DNA of 64,000 nucleotides from Pseudonocardia sp. TRM90224 (GTDB lineage: Bacteria > Actinomycetota > Actinomycetes > Mycobacteriales > Pseudonocardiaceae). The stretch is taken from NCBI RefSeq assembly GCF_021245725.1, contig NZ_JAJGSX010000003.1, positions 682,001-746,000 on the forward strand, written 5' to 3'. Made by a program: the position numbers and the translations under genes. Numbering within the stretch: position 1 is the stretch's first letter; the number at the start of each line of letters is the position of its first letter. The notes under the pieces were generated by a model, which had not been told where the DNA came from, searched no databases, and saw only the letters and a program-made list of their open reading frames with translations. Shown in pieces: positions 1 through 8,428 of the stretch.

Positions 1-1401
1 GTGGCCGATCGCGTCGCCGTACGCCGCCCGCGCCGCGGCGGCCTGCGCGACGGGCAGCGAGGCGAGTTCGCCGAGATTGGCCGCGCTGCCGACCTGCAGG
101 CTGAGCAGCACACCCATCACGGTGACGCCGATCGTGCCGCCGAGCGAGCGCAGGAACGCGACGAGCGCGCTCGCGGCGCCGACGTCGCGGATGTCGACGG
201 TGTTCTGCACGGCGAGCACGAGGTTCTGCATCGTCATGCCGACGCCGAGCCCGAGGATCACCAGGAACGCGCCGACTTCGGGGATCGACGTCGTGTGGTC
301 GATCGTCGAGAGCAGCACCAACCCCGCGGTGATCATGAAGGCGCCCGCGACGAGGTAGCGCTTCCACCGCCCGTACCGCGTGATCAGCTGGCCGGAGCCG
401 GTGGAGCCGGCGAGCAGCCCGCCGATCAGCGGCAACGTGAGCAGGCCCGCCGTCGTCGGGTCGTACGAGCGGGCGATCTGGAAGTACTGGCCGAGGAACA
501 CGCTCCCGCCGAACATCACCAGCCCGACGACGAGGCTCGCGAGCACCGAGAGCACCACCGTCCGCTCCTTGAACAGCGTCAGCGGCACCACCGGCTCCGG
601 CACCCGCGCCTCGACGACGAGCGCCGCGACCAGCGCCGCCACCCCGAGCCCGGCCAGCACGAACGACGTGGTCGAGCCCCACGCGAACTGCGCGCCGGCC
701 AGCGAGACCCACACGAGCAACGTCGACACCCCGCCGGCGATCAACGCCGCGCCGATGTAGTCGAGCCGCACCTCGCGCGGCGGGGTCGGCACGTGCAGCG
801 TGCGCTGCAGCACCACGAGCGAGACGAGCGCGATCGGCACGCCGACGAAGAAGCACCAGCGCCAGCCGAGCCACGGCGTGCCGACGAGCAGCCCGCCGGC
901 GAGCGGCCCCGAGACGGTCGCGGCGGCGAGCACGGCGCCCAGGTATCCGGAGTAGCGGCCGCGCTCACGCGGCGGGATGAGCGCGGCGATGACCACCTGG
1001 GTCAGCGCCTGCAGCCCGCCGGCCCCGACGCCCTGCACGGCGCGCCAGCCGATCAGCCAGCCCATCGAGCCGGCGAGGCCCGCGCCGATCGAGCCCCCGA
1101 CGAAGATCAGGATCGCGATCTGGACCAGCAGCTTCTTGCTGAACAGGTCGGCGAGCTTGCCCCAGATCGGCGTCGACGCCGTGGTGGTCAGCAGCGTCGC
1201 GGTGACGACCCACGTGTAGCTGGTCTGCGAGCCGTGCAGGTCGGCGACGATCGTGGGGAGCGCGTTGGAGACGATCGTGCTGGAGACGATCGCGACGAAC
1301 ATGACGAGCAGCAGGCCGCTCAGCGCGGTCAGGATCTCGCGGTGCGAGCGCGTGGGTTCGGGCCCGGCGGCGACGTCCGGGCGGGTCGACACCGAGGTCA
1401 C
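1..1401 (-). CDS. MFS drug-efflux transporter, DHA2/EmrB-QacA type (partial, 3' end outside window)
   Basis: Proton-driven multidrug exporter of the inner membrane, inferred from family. The minus frame stays open from a GTG at 1401 to the window edge (467 codons), so the C-terminal one or two membrane segments are missing. The N-terminus reads as a short polar tail, then a first membrane segment (LLLVMFVAIVSSTIV) followed by NALPTIVADL, the typical TM1 signature of the 14-TM DHA2 group. Further on there is a clear antiporter motif C (SGPLAGGLLVG) followed by LGWRWCFFVGVP, typical after TM5. The GTG start overlaps the TGA of the marR gene in a GTGA junction, so the two genes form an operon and the regulator most likely controls the pump. 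Substrate cannot be told from sequence. Confidence 0.9.
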   Translation of the reverse strand, partial: MTSVSTRPDVAAGPEPTRSHREILTALSGLLLVMFVAIVSSTIVSNALPTIVADLHGSQTSYTWVVTATLLTTTASTPIWGKLADLFSKKLLVQIAILIFVGGSIGAGLAGSMGWLIGWRAVQGVGAGGLQALTQVVIAALIPPRERGRYSGYLGAVLAAATVSGPLAGGLLVGTPWLGWRWCFFVGVPIALVSLVVLQRTLHVPTPPREVRLDYIGAALIAGGVSTLLVWVSLAGAQFAWGSTTSFVLAGLGVAALVAALVVEARVPEPVVPLTLFKERTVVLSVLASLVVGLVMFGGSVFLGQYFQIARSYDPTTAGLLTLPLIGGLLAGSTGSGQLITRYGRWKRYLVAGAFMITAGLVLLSTIDHTTSIPEVGAFLVILGLGVGMTMQNLVLAVQNTVDIRDVGAASALVAFLRSLGGTIGVTVMGVLLSLQVGSAANLGELASLPVAQAAAARAAYGDAIGH

Positions 1402-1895
1402 GACGTGATCGCCACCGTCTCGTCGTGCGTGAGCATGCCTTCGTAGTCGGCGGCGTGCGTTTCGAGCTCCTCGGAGAGGGCGTTGACGAGCCGTGCCGTC
1501 GCGCGGACGTCCGCCGTCGGGCTGCGGGACAGCGCCCCGCGCAGCCATTCCAGGCGCACCCGTCGCGCGCCTTCGAGCACTTCGAGGCCCGCCGGGGTGA
1601 GGCGGACGAGGCTCGCGCGGCCGTCGAGCGGGTCGGGCCTGCGGCACACGAGGTGCTTGCGCTGGAGCTCGCCGATCTGCCGGCTGATCACCGACTGGTC
1701 GACGCCGCGCAGCTCCGCGATCTCGCTGAGCCGCCGTTCCCCTTCACCGATGGTGCGAGCCATCTCCAGCACGGCGAGCGTCGTCTGCGAGGTACCGGTG
1801 ACGTGGCGGCTGACGCCACGCCAGGTGCGTACGAGCGCGACAACGGCGTCGCCCAGCTCGTCGACCGCCTGGTCGCTCTCGCTGGTCGTTTGCAT
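1398..1895 (-). CDS. MarR-family transcriptional regulator
   Basis: Winged-helix repressor of 165 residues, a normal MarR length. The core has the helix-turn-helix and wing pattern IAELRGVDQSVISRQIGEL then RPDPLDGRASLVRLTPAG, with the DxRxxxVxLT wing signature of the family. An in-frame TTG at 1931 would give a longer protein, but it falls inside the apparent -35 box, so I start at ATG 1895. That ATG lies only six bases after a TATAGT -10, so the mRNA is probably leaderless. A palindrome (1899-1922) covers the -10, which suggests autorepression. The gene ends in a 4-base overlap with the MFS exporter, the expected target, with relief by a small-molecule ligand. Confidence 0.9.
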   Translation of the reverse strand: MQTTSESDQAVDELGDAVVALVRTWRGVSRHVTGTSQTTLAVLEMARTIGEGERRLSEIAELRGVDQSVISRQIGELQRKHLVCRRPDPLDGRASLVRLTPAGLEVLEGARRVRLEWLRGALSRSPTADVRATARLVNALSEELETHAADYEGMLTHDETVAITS

Positions 1896-1898
1896 GCG

Positions 1899-1931
1899 AC
1901 AACTATATACCCGAATGGTTGTACCATGCAA
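1899..1931 (-). promoter_or_regulatory. marR-MFS promoter with overlapping operator
   Basis: On the minus strand TTGCAT (1931-1926), an 18-base spacer and TATAGT (1907-1902) form a good sigma-70-type promoter, followed six bases later by ATG 1895. An inverted repeat ACAACTAT (1899-1906) / ATGGTTGT (1915-1922), with one mismatch and an 8-base spacer, covers the -10 and the spacer. Such an operator position fits MarR autorepression. The region overlaps the last codons of the downstream carbonic-anhydrase-like gene and is much more A+T-rich than its surroundings. Confidence 0.65.
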
Positions 1932-1934
1932 CGG

Positions 1935-2459
1935 TCATTCGACCTGGGCGACCGTCTCCCGGTGGCGCTTCGCGAGCTGCTGGTAGATCGACGGGTTGCC
2001 CTCGACCCACCACCGCGCCGACTGCGTGAGCGGCCCCTTCTCCCGCGCCACCATGCCCAGCACCAGCTGCCCGTCGGGCACGACGGTGTTCGGCGGGACG
2101 GTCGAACCGGCCCCGATCAGGCAGCGCGCGCCGATCCGGGCGCCGTCCTGGATCGTCGAGCCGTTGCCGATCAACGCCTCCTCGCCGATCACGCACCCGT
2201 GCACGACGCAGAGGTGCCCGATGGTCGCCCCGGGCCCGATCTCGGTGACCGGGTCGTCGCCGCCGTGCACGACGCACCCGTCCTGCACGTTCGCGCCCTC
2301 GCGGACGACGATCGGCCCGAAGTCGGCGCGGAGCACGGCGTTGTACCAGACCGACGCGTTGGCCTCGACCCGGACGTCGCCCACGAGCGTCGCGGTCGGC
2401 GCGATGAACGCGCTCGGGTGCACCGTGGGGGTGAGGCCCTCGAAGGAGAACAGTGGCAT
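1935..2459 (-). CDS. Gamma-class carbonic anhydrase / PaaY-YrdA-like left-handed beta-helix protein
   Basis: Protein of 174 residues built of hexapeptide repeats, as in the cytoplasmic gamma-carbonic-anhydrase-like family (YrdA, CaiE, PaaY). The sequence has VHPSAFIAPTATLVGDV, then NASVWYNAVLRAD, and metal-ligand-type histidines in QDGCVVHGG and IGHLCVVHGC, where the family binds Zn or Fe between subunits. The C-terminal helix (NPSIYQQLAKRHRETVA) is also typical. Start is ATG 2459; the open frame continues further upstream but only with low-complexity sequence of another gene. It transcribes away from the GerMN lipoprotein gene. True carbonic anhydrase activity is uncertain; many relatives are inactive or act on CoA esters. 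Confidence 0.88.
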   Translation of the reverse strand: MPLFSFEGLTPTVHPSAFIAPTATLVGDVRVEANASVWYNAVLRADFGPIVVREGANVQDGCVVHGGDDPVTEIGPGATIGHLCVVHGCVIGEEALIGNGSTIQDGARIGARCLIGAGSTVPPNTVVPDGQLVLGMVAREKGPLTQSARWWVEGNPSIYQQLAKRHRETVAQVE

Positions 2460-2560
2460 GTCGTCACGGTGCCATGTCGCGGCGGCGCCTTCCGGCTGAT
2501 ACCCGGGTGGGTCCGGTGTGGCGCCGCCCCCGTCCTCGCCGCTCCCGGCACCCTTGGAAG

Positions 2561-3388
2561 GTGGTGGCGAGCAGGCGGTGGCGGGTTGCGGCGGCTGTAC
2601 TCCTTGCGGCGGTGGCCGCCGGTTGTGGCGGGCCGCCCGCCGCGGTGCCACCCGCGCGATCGAGCGCGATCCCGGCCGTCCCCTCGACGTCGAACTCGAC
2701 GCCGGCCGGCACCGACCGCGCCGTGCCCGTCTACTACGTGGCCGAGACGGGATCCGGTCCGCGGCTCTACCGCGAGTTCCACCGGATCGTGACGGCCGAC
2801 GCCGCGAGCGACGCCGTCCGCGAGATGTTCGAACCGGCGACCGACCGCGACTACCGCACCGGCTGGCCGGCGGGGACATCCCTGCGTGAGCCCGTGACCA
2901 GTGCGAACGGCGTGATCACGGTCGATCTCACCGGGGCGGGGACGGTTGATCTCGGCGGTGGGGCGGCGTTGCCGGCCCAGCAGCTCGTCTTCACCGTGCA
3001 GGGCGCCCTGCAGTCGGAGGACCCGGTCCGGCTGCTCGTCGACGGCCGACCCGCCACCCCCGAGCCGATCCGCCGCGGCGACGCCTACGCGTTGCGCTCC
3101 CTCGTCCAGATCGACGCGCCCGCCGACGGTGCCACGGTGCCGTCGGCCTTCACGGTGACCGGCGAGGCCGCCGTCTTCGAAGCGACCGTGCACTGGGAGG
3201 TGCTGCGCGACGGTGCCGTGCTGCGGACGGGGTTCACCTCGGCGGCCGAGGGCATGCGCTTCTCCGCCTTCTCGTTCCCGCTGAACCTCGGGCCAGGCAC
3301 GTACACCGTCAGGGTGCTGGAGGACGACCCGTCGGGCGGCGAAGGCCGCGCGCCGCTGACGGACGACCGGGTCGTCACCGTCCGCTGA
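2561..3388 (+). CDS. GerMN / Gmad2-domain lipoprotein
   Basis: Probable cell-surface lipoprotein of 275 residues. From the GTG at 2561 it has two arginines, a hydrophobic stretch and a lipobox VAAGC (Cys about residue 22), then a Pro/Ser/Thr-rich linker. A GerMN-type domain follows (VPVYYVAETG, RLYREFHRIV, about residues 55-150). The C-terminal part (about 180-275) is a Gmad2 immunoglobulin-like domain with IDAPADGATVPSAFTVTGEA and GPGTYTVRVLEDD. The start is not certain: GTG 2561 and GTG 2564 both follow GGAAGG closely, and an ATG at 2474 would add a long arginine-rich tail before the signal peptide. Actinobacterial proteins with this pair of domains are envelope proteins of unknown role. 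Confidence 0.85.
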   Translation: MVASRRWRVAAAVLLAAVAAGCGGPPAAVPPARSSAIPAVPSTSNSTPAGTDRAVPVYYVAETGSGPRLYREFHRIVTADAASDAVREMFEPATDRDYRTGWPAGTSLREPVTSANGVITVDLTGAGTVDLGGGAALPAQQLVFTVQGALQSEDPVRLLVDGRPATPEPIRRGDAYALRSLVQIDAPADGATVPSAFTVTGEAAVFEATVHWEVLRDGAVLRTGFTSAAEGMRFSAFSFPLNLGPGTYTVRVLEDDPSGGEGRAPLTDDRVVTVR

Positions 3389-3395
3389 ACCGTTC

Positions 3396-3449
3396 ACAAC
3401 GACGTTTTGGCTGTTTTGTGAGCGCTAACAACAGCCAGAACGTCGTTGT
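3396..3449. terminator. Long bidirectional hairpin between convergent genes
   Basis: Arms ACAACGACGTTTTGGCTGTT (3396-3415) and its near-perfect complement (3430-3449) pair over 20 bases with a single T/C change that becomes a G-U pair in RNA; the loop is 14 bases. It starts 7 bases after the lipoprotein stop codon and ends 5 bases before the stop of the convergent membrane-protein gene, so it can terminate transcription from both sides. No T-tract is present, as is common in actinomycetes. Confidence 0.75.
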
Positions 3450-3454
3450 CGACG

Positions 3455-4066
3455 TCAGTCCGGGGGTGTGCGCGGCGCGCGCATGCCGAGGCTCTTGAGC
3501 TCCAGCTCGGCCAGCTTGTGCACGACGGCACGCTCGTCGCGTCGCCAGGCCGCTGCGGGGTCGGACGAGACCGCCAGCAGCTTGCGCACCGGCAGCCGGG
3601 TCATCGCGCGCAGCGCGAGCAGGTCGGTGTCGACGCCCCGCACCGCCGCGGCGGAGCGGGCCGCACGCGCGTAGCGCATCCGCAGCGGCAGCCAGACGAG
3701 CAGGACGGGCAGCGCGCCGAGCACGATGATCCCGATCGTCGTGCCCAGCGCCACCGCGGCGATCGTCTCCACCTGCTCCCGCCCCGCCGAGGCCAACGAG
3801 TCGCCGGCGTTCGTCCCGGTGCCGAGGGCCCTCGCGAGGTCCTCCCCGACGAACGGCACTCCGCTGGCCGTCCGGGCGGCATCGTCGAAGGCACCGCGGA
3901 TCGAGCCGCCGGCGTCGGCGAGCGCCTGTGCAGGTGCTTGCAGCCGGAGGATCACCTCCTGGGCGGTGAACGCAACCTGGACGCACAGGTACATCCACGC
4001 GATGACCACCGCATCGGCGATGAGTTGCCGCAGCAGTCGCAACGGCCGTTCGGCATAGAAACGCAT
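3455..4066 (-). CDS. Membrane protein with two TM segments, function unknown
   Basis: Protein of 203 residues with two hydrophobic segments, about residues 17-36 and 102-127, separated by a roughly 65-residue loop rich in Ala, Gly and Asp that would lie outside if the N-terminus is inside. The C-terminal 75 residues are charged and Arg-rich and are probably cytoplasmic. I do not recognise a named domain. It is transcribed divergently from the Ser/Thr kinase gene, about 120 bases apart, and could share regulatory sequence or function with it, but that is only context. Confidence 0.75.
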   Translation of the reverse strand: MRFYAERPLRLLRQLIADAVVIAWMYLCVQVAFTAQEVILRLQAPAQALADAGGSIRGAFDDAARTASGVPFVGEDLARALGTGTNAGDSLASAGREQVETIAAVALGTTIGIIVLGALPVLLVWLPLRMRYARAARSAAAVRGVDTDLLALRAMTRLPVRKLLAVSSDPAAAWRRDERAVVHKLAELELKSLGMRAPRTPPD

Positions 4067-4185
4067 GGGTGCGGTGTCTACCGGATCGGCGTGGACGCGC
4101 CCAGATCAGGCGCGCTGAGGCGACATGTGACGATAGGGCCCCACAGCAGACGGCACGAGCGCGACTTTTCACCGGGGGAGGACCG

Positions 4186-6480
4186 TTGGCTGACGCGCAC
4201 TTCGGGCCTTACCGCCTGGAGAAGTTGATCGGCCGCGGCGGCATGGGCGAGGTCCACAAGGCCTACGACACGATCCGCAAGCGCGTCGTCGCGCTGAAGG
4301 TGCTGACCCCGCAGCTCGCCACCGACCCCGCGTTCCAGGCGCGGTTCCGGGCCGAGTCGGAGATGGCGGCCGGGCTGCGCTCCGCGCACGTCATCCCGAT
4401 CCACGACTACGGCGAGATCGACGGCGCGCTCTTCATCGACATGCGGTTCGTCGAGGGCCGGGACCTCGGGGAACGCCTCGACGAGGAGGGCCCGCTCTCC
4501 CCGGACGAGGCCGTGCACATCATCGGGCAGGTTGCGGGCGCGCTCGACTCCGCCCACCGCGAAGGCCTGATCCACCGCGACGTGAAGCCGTCGAACATCC
4601 TGCTCTCCGCCTCCGACGGGGACGGCCGCGACTTCGCCTACCTCGTCGACTTCGGCATCGCGCGCATGGTCGACGGTACGAACGGTGGGCTCACCGGCAC
4701 CGGCGCGGTGATCGGCTCGGTCGACTACATGGCGCCGGAGCGGTTCGAGCAGCTGCCGTCCGACCACCGCGTCGACGTGTACGCGCTGGCCTGCGTGCTC
4801 GCGGAGGTGCTGACGGGCTCGAAGCCGTTCCCCTCCGGCAGCATCGCGACCTCGCTCTACCACCACATGCACTCGCCGCCGCCGCGTCCGTCGCAGCTGC
4901 GCCAGGGGGTGCCCACCGCGCTCGACGAGGTGGTGGCCCGTGGCATGGCGAAGGACCCCGACCAGCGCTACGCGACCGCGGGCGCGCTGGCCGCCGCCGC
5001 GCGCGCCGCGCTGAGCGCCCCCGCGCCGGCCAACCCGGGGGAGACGACCGCGGCGCACCCGCCCCGGCAGCCCGGCGCCACCCGCACGTCCGGTCCGGTC
5101 TTCCCGCCGCCGCCAGGGCAGTTCGGGCCGCCGCAGCCGCGCCGGGCGCCGTCCGGGCCGCAGTACCCGGGCTCCGGTCCGCAGTACTTCGGCGGGCCGG
5201 CGCCGGCCCAGCAGGCGCAGTTCCAGCAGAGCCAGCCGCACGGCCGGCCGCAGAGCCAGCCCCATTACCAGCAGCACGGCCAGCCGGTGGGGACGCGCGT
5301 CTCGACCGATCCGAACGCCAACGTCTTCGCCGGCGCGTCGGCATGGGTGCCCGGCGCGGCGCTGAGCGGCGCCCCCTCGCAGCAGTCGGAGCAGCGCCCG
5401 CGCAGCGGCGCCAAGGTGTTCATGGTGATCGCGGCGGTGGTCGTGCTGCTCGGCGGCGGCCTCACCACCCTGCTGGTCGTGATCAACAATGCGTCGAGCA
5501 CCACCTCGCCGCAGTCGCCGACCGTGCCGACGGCGGCGAAGGCGAAGCCGCGCAAGGTGGAGGTTGCGGAGAACCTGCCGATCAACGCGGCGACCGGCGC
5601 GGTCTTCGACCCGAAGGGCACGGCGTTCTTCACGGTGGGGCCCGCCCCGTACGAGCAGGGCCGCACCGGATCGCAGTACCAGCTCGAGAAGCACAACCTC
5701 GATTCGCCGGCAGAGCCGGGGGGGACCGTCCAGCTGCCGGAGGAGGCCTTCCCGCAAGCGCTCGCGCTCACCCCGGACGGGTCGAGGGCCCTGATCCCGA
5801 CGTCGAAGAGCCTCTCGACGGAGCAGAAGTACAGCTTCGTCGTCGCCAACATCTCCGGCGCCGGCACCGTCGAGCACATCATCCCGATGGACGAGCTCCC
5901 GTGGACGGTCGCCGCCTCGAAGGACGGCAAGCAGGCCTACGTCGGCACGCGCGCCGGGGTGGTGGTGGTCGACATCGGGGCCGGCACCGCGGCGCCGGCG
6001 ATCCCGGTCGGCGGCGAGGTGAAGGGCCTCGCTGTCACACCGGACGGGAAGAAGCTCATCGCCGTCGGGACGGCCGGGGTACGGGTGCTCAGCACCTCGA
6101 CGAACGCCGTGGTCGGCTCCGTCGCGCTGAAGCAGGACCCGGTAGCCGTCGCGATCACCCCCGACGGTGCGAGCGCCTACGTCGTGCTCTCCGGCGGCAA
6201 CGGGGTGGCGGTCATGGACGTGAGCACCACGGCCGTGGTCGGGGCCGCGATCCCGACCGGCGAGCGACCCGTGGCCATCGCGATCACCCCCGATGGCCAG
6301 CAGGCCGTGGTCAGCAACGAGACCACCAGCGACGTCACCGTGATCGAGACGGCTACCGGCGAGCCGTCGAAGATCAGCGTCGGGTCGAGTCCCGCGGAGA
6401 TCGCGTTCAGCCCCGACGGCACCGTCGGCGTCGTCGTCACCAGCTCCACCATCGTCAAGCTCAAGAGGGATCTCGCATGA
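4186..6480 (+). CDS. Membrane Ser/Thr protein kinase (PknD-like) with C-terminal beta-propeller
   Basis: Hanks-type receptor kinase of 764 residues. I start at TTG 4186, which follows GGGGGAGGA by three bases and leaves the kinase domain close to the N-terminus. The domain has the glycine loop GRGGMGEV (16-23), catalytic Lys in VALKVL (K38), HRDVKPSN (D132), DFG (155-157) and MAPE, so it should be active. A Pro/Gln-rich cytoplasmic linker (about 285-405) leads to one TM segment near 410-432. Outside the membrane, residues from about 465 carry repeated units of the type VAITPDG, VVGAAIPTGERPVAI and IAFSPDGT. These form a YVTN/NHL-like beta-propeller, as in mycobacterial PknD, instead of PASTA repeats. 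The stop overlaps the next ATG, so the downstream lipoprotein is co-translated and may be its partner. Confidence 0.92.
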   Translation: MADAHFGPYRLEKLIGRGGMGEVHKAYDTIRKRVVALKVLTPQLATDPAFQARFRAESEMAAGLRSAHVIPIHDYGEIDGALFIDMRFVEGRDLGERLDEEGPLSPDEAVHIIGQVAGALDSAHREGLIHRDVKPSNILLSASDGDGRDFAYLVDFGIARMVDGTNGGLTGTGAVIGSVDYMAPERFEQLPSDHRVDVYALACVLAEVLTGSKPFPSGSIATSLYHHMHSPPPRPSQLRQGVPTALDEVVARGMAKDPDQRYATAGALAAAARAALSAPAPANPGETTAAHPPRQPGATRTSGPVFPPPPGQFGPPQPRRAPSGPQYPGSGPQYFGGPAPAQQAQFQQSQPHGRPQSQPHYQQHGQPVGTRVSTDPNANVFAGASAWVPGAALSGAPSQQSEQRPRSGAKVFMVIAAVVVLLGGGLTTLLVVINNASSTTSPQSPTVPTAAKAKPRKVEVAENLPINAATGAVFDPKGTAFFTVGPAPYEQGRTGSQYQLEKHNLDSPAEPGGTVQLPEEAFPQALALTPDGSRALIPTSKSLSTEQKYSFVVANISGAGTVEHIIPMDELPWTVAASKDGKQAYVGTRAGVVVVDIGAGTAAPAIPVGGEVKGLAVTPDGKKLIAVGTAGVRVLSTSTNAVVGSVALKQDPVAVAITPDGASAYVVLSGGNGVAVMDVSTTAVVGAAIPTGERPVAIAITPDGQQAVVSNETTSDVTVIETATGEPSKISVGSSPAEIAFSPDGTVGVVVTSSTIVKLKRDLA

Positions 6481-7232
6481 TCCGACGTGCCTCGCTCGTG
6501 CTCGCGTTGGCAGCGGCCGCGGCGCTCTCGGGCGCTTGCACGACGGCCGTGCCCGGGCAGGCCGCGCCCGACCCGGTGGCGCTCGCGGAGCCCGCGCCGA
6601 CCACCACGGCGCCCGCGCCGAACGGTCGCCCGTCGACCGAGATCCCGCTGGTGGTCGAGCCGGTCATCCCGGGCTGGAGCCCGGTGCGGTCGGTCAAGCG
6701 GGCCGCGATCTACGACGTCCCGCCGACGTGGAGCGTCCTGGGTGAGGGTGTGATCGTCGGCTACGGCGAGCCGGACAAGGGCGGGGTGCTCGGCAGCGGT
6801 GCCGCCGAGTTCGGCAAGGACGCCTGCGGCCAGTACTCCAGCCTCGCGCTGGCCGTGACGAAGCACGATCCCGGCACCGACCTCGCGGCGGCGTCGGCGG
6901 CGTGGGCGGAGATCTGGGCCGACCGGGCCTACACCGACGACGAGCAACGCCGCCCGGCGGTCGACGTCGGTCCGCCGGAGCAGATCACGACGATCACCGG
7001 GCTGCCCGCCGTGATCGTCAAGGCCGTGGCGGACCTGCCCTCCCCGGATCCGGAGTGCAACACCACGAAGGGTGCCGCGTACGTCGTCTCGGCGACCGGC
7101 TTCACCGGCGAGCTCGGCCCGACGGTCTCGCTGATCATCGTGGCGGACGTCGACGCGCCCAAGTCCGTCCCCGACGCCGAGATCCGCCAGATCCTCACGA
7201 CGCTGCGCCAGCCCGGACAAGGCCCCAAGTAA
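6477..7232 (+). CDS. Lipoprotein translationally coupled to the Ser/Thr kinase
   Basis: Protein of 251 residues. The N-terminus has two arginines, a hydrophobic core and the lipobox LSGAC (Cys 21), followed by a Pro/Thr-rich linker to about residue 60. The mature domain has several Trp and Tyr residues (WSPVRSV, YDVPPTWSVLGEG, AWAEIWADRAYTDDEQRRP) and one Cys pair (DACGQY, DPECNT), consistent with a compact extracellular fold. I do not recognise the family with certainty. The ATG lies inside the kinase stop (ATGA), with AAGAGGGA about six bases upstream. Its position suggests an extracellular ligand-binding or accessory partner for the propeller of the kinase. Confidence 0.85.
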   Translation: MIRRASLVLALAAAAALSGACTTAVPGQAAPDPVALAEPAPTTTAPAPNGRPSTEIPLVVEPVIPGWSPVRSVKRAAIYDVPPTWSVLGEGVIVGYGEPDKGGVLGSGAAEFGKDACGQYSSLALAVTKHDPGTDLAAASAAWAEIWADRAYTDDEQRRPAVDVGPPEQITTITGLPAVIVKAVADLPSPDPECNTTKGAAYVVSATGFTGELGPTVSLIIVADVDAPKSVPDAEIRQILTTLRQPGQGPK

Positions 7233-7237
7233 CCAAC

Positions 7238-7300
7238 TTCCCCACCGTTTTGGGCACATGCGCGCGATTGCGGCGCGCATCCACCCAAAACGGTGGGGAA
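7238..7300 (+). repeat. 3'-end palindrome, type A, copy 1
   Basis: Arms TTCCCCACCGTTTTGGG (7238-7254) and CCCAAAACGGTGGGGAA (7284-7300) pair perfectly over 17 bases. After a 3x3 internal loop, ATGCGCGC (7258-7265) pairs with GCGCGCAT (7273-7280) around a 7-base loop. It begins 5 bases after the lipoprotein stop codon and ends 6 bases before the stop of the convergent xdhC gene, filling the gap between them exactly. Likely a bidirectional terminator; see findings for the family. Confidence 0.9.
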
Positions 7301-7306
7301 CTTCGG

Positions 7307-8428
7307 TCAGCCGGTCGGGGTGTGGATGGGGCCGGCCCGCTCCGCGAGGCGCACGCCCGCGCCGCCCCAGTGCTGCGCGATCATCTCGGCCGCGATCGAG
7401 ACGGCCGTCTCCTCCGGGGTGCGGGCGCCGAGGTCGAGCCCGATGGGGCTGGACATCTTGGCGATCTCCGCCTCGGTGATGCCCCGCTCGCGCAACCGCT
7501 CCAGCCGGTCGTCGTGGGTGCGGCGCGAGCCCATGGCGCCGATGTAGCCCACCTCGGGCAGCCGCAGGGCGACCTCCAGCAGCGGGACGTCGAACTTCGG
7601 GTCGTGGGTGAGCACGCAGAGCGCGGTGCGCGCGTCGATCCGCCCGGCCTCCGCCTCGGCGGCGAGGTAGCGGTGCGGCCACTCGACGACCACCTCGTTG
7701 GCGCCGGGGAACCGCGAAGCCGTCGCGAACACCGGACGCGCGTCGCAAACCGTCACCCGGAAGCCGAGGAAGTTGCCGATCCGCGCGACGGCCGCGGCGA
7801 AGTCGATGGCCCCGAACACGATCATCCGCGGCGGCGGCGCGAACGACTCCACGAACACCGAGAGGCCCTCGCCGCGGCGTTGCCCGTCGACGCCGTAGGT
7901 GACCATCGCGTTGCGGCCGGCGTCGAGCAGCCCGCGCGCGTCGTCGCGGATCGCGTCGTCGAGCCGGGCGGAGCCGGTGCCGCCCTCGGTGCTCTCCGGC
8001 CACACGACGAGCCGCTTGCCGAGCCGCTCGGCCGGGCCGGAGACGACGGTCGCCACCGCGACCGGACGCTCCGCCCGCACTGCCTCCGCGACCGTGCCCA
8101 GCTGGGCGTACGTCTCCGGGTCGACCTTCTCCACGAAGATGTCGATGATCCCGCCGCACGTCAGCCCGACCGCGAACGCGTCGTCGTCGGAGACCCCGTA
8201 GCGCTGCAGGATCGGGCGCCCGTCGGCGAGCACCTGCTGCCCCAGCTCGTACACGGCCCCCTCGACGCAGCCGCCGGAGACGCTCCCGACGGCCTCGCCG
8301 GCCGAGCCGACGAGCATCGAGGCGCCCGGCTGCCGTGGTGCGGAGCTGTAGGTCCCGACCACGGTGGCTAGCGCGGCGGTCTCACCCTTGTCCCACCACT
8401 CGTTCAGCTTCGCCAGTACGTCACGCAT
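7307..8428 (-). CDS. xdhC: XdhC/CoxI-family molybdenum-enzyme maturation protein
   Basis: Protein of 373 residues with the two parts of the family. The N-terminal XdhC_CoxI domain has TYSSAPRQPGASMLV, SGGCVEGAVYE and LTCGGIIDIFVE. The C-terminal Rossmann domain has MIVFGAIDFAAAVARIG, LTHDPKFDVPLL and GYIGAMGSRRT. XdhC proteins bind molybdenum cofactor, help its sulfuration and insert it into xanthine-dehydrogenase-type enzymes in the cytoplasm. The gene is last in a minus-strand operon moxR - VWA - xdhC; its ATG at 8428 lies inside the end of the VWA gene (8-base overlap). The probable client is the CoxLSM enzyme encoded at 58-62 kb, or another one outside the window. Confidence 0.93.
   Translation of the reverse strand: MRDVLAKLNEWWDKGETAALATVVGTYSSAPRQPGASMLVGSAGEAVGSVSGGCVEGAVYELGQQVLADGRPILQRYGVSDDDAFAVGLTCGGIIDIFVEKVDPETYAQLGTVAEAVRAERPVAVATVVSGPAERLGKRLVVWPESTEGGTGSARLDDAIRDDARGLLDAGRNAMVTYGVDGQRRGEGLSVFVESFAPPPRMIVFGAIDFAAAVARIGNFLGFRVTVCDARPVFATASRFPGANEVVVEWPHRYLAAEAEAGRIDARTALCVLTHDPKFDVPLLEVALRLPEVGYIGAMGSRRTHDDRLERLRERGITEAEIAKMSSPIGLDLGARTPEETAVSIAAEMIAQHWGGAGVRLAERAGPIHTPTG

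Noticed and set aside
1..1446. Long plus-strand open frame rich in Arg, Asp, Glu and His
   Set aside because: It is the mirror of the minus-strand MFS transporter in very G+C-rich DNA; no domain, while the minus frame has TM segments and motif C. Many similar mirror frames across the window (for example opposite the XPB, conservon kinase, groEL and coxL genes) were dropped for the same reason.
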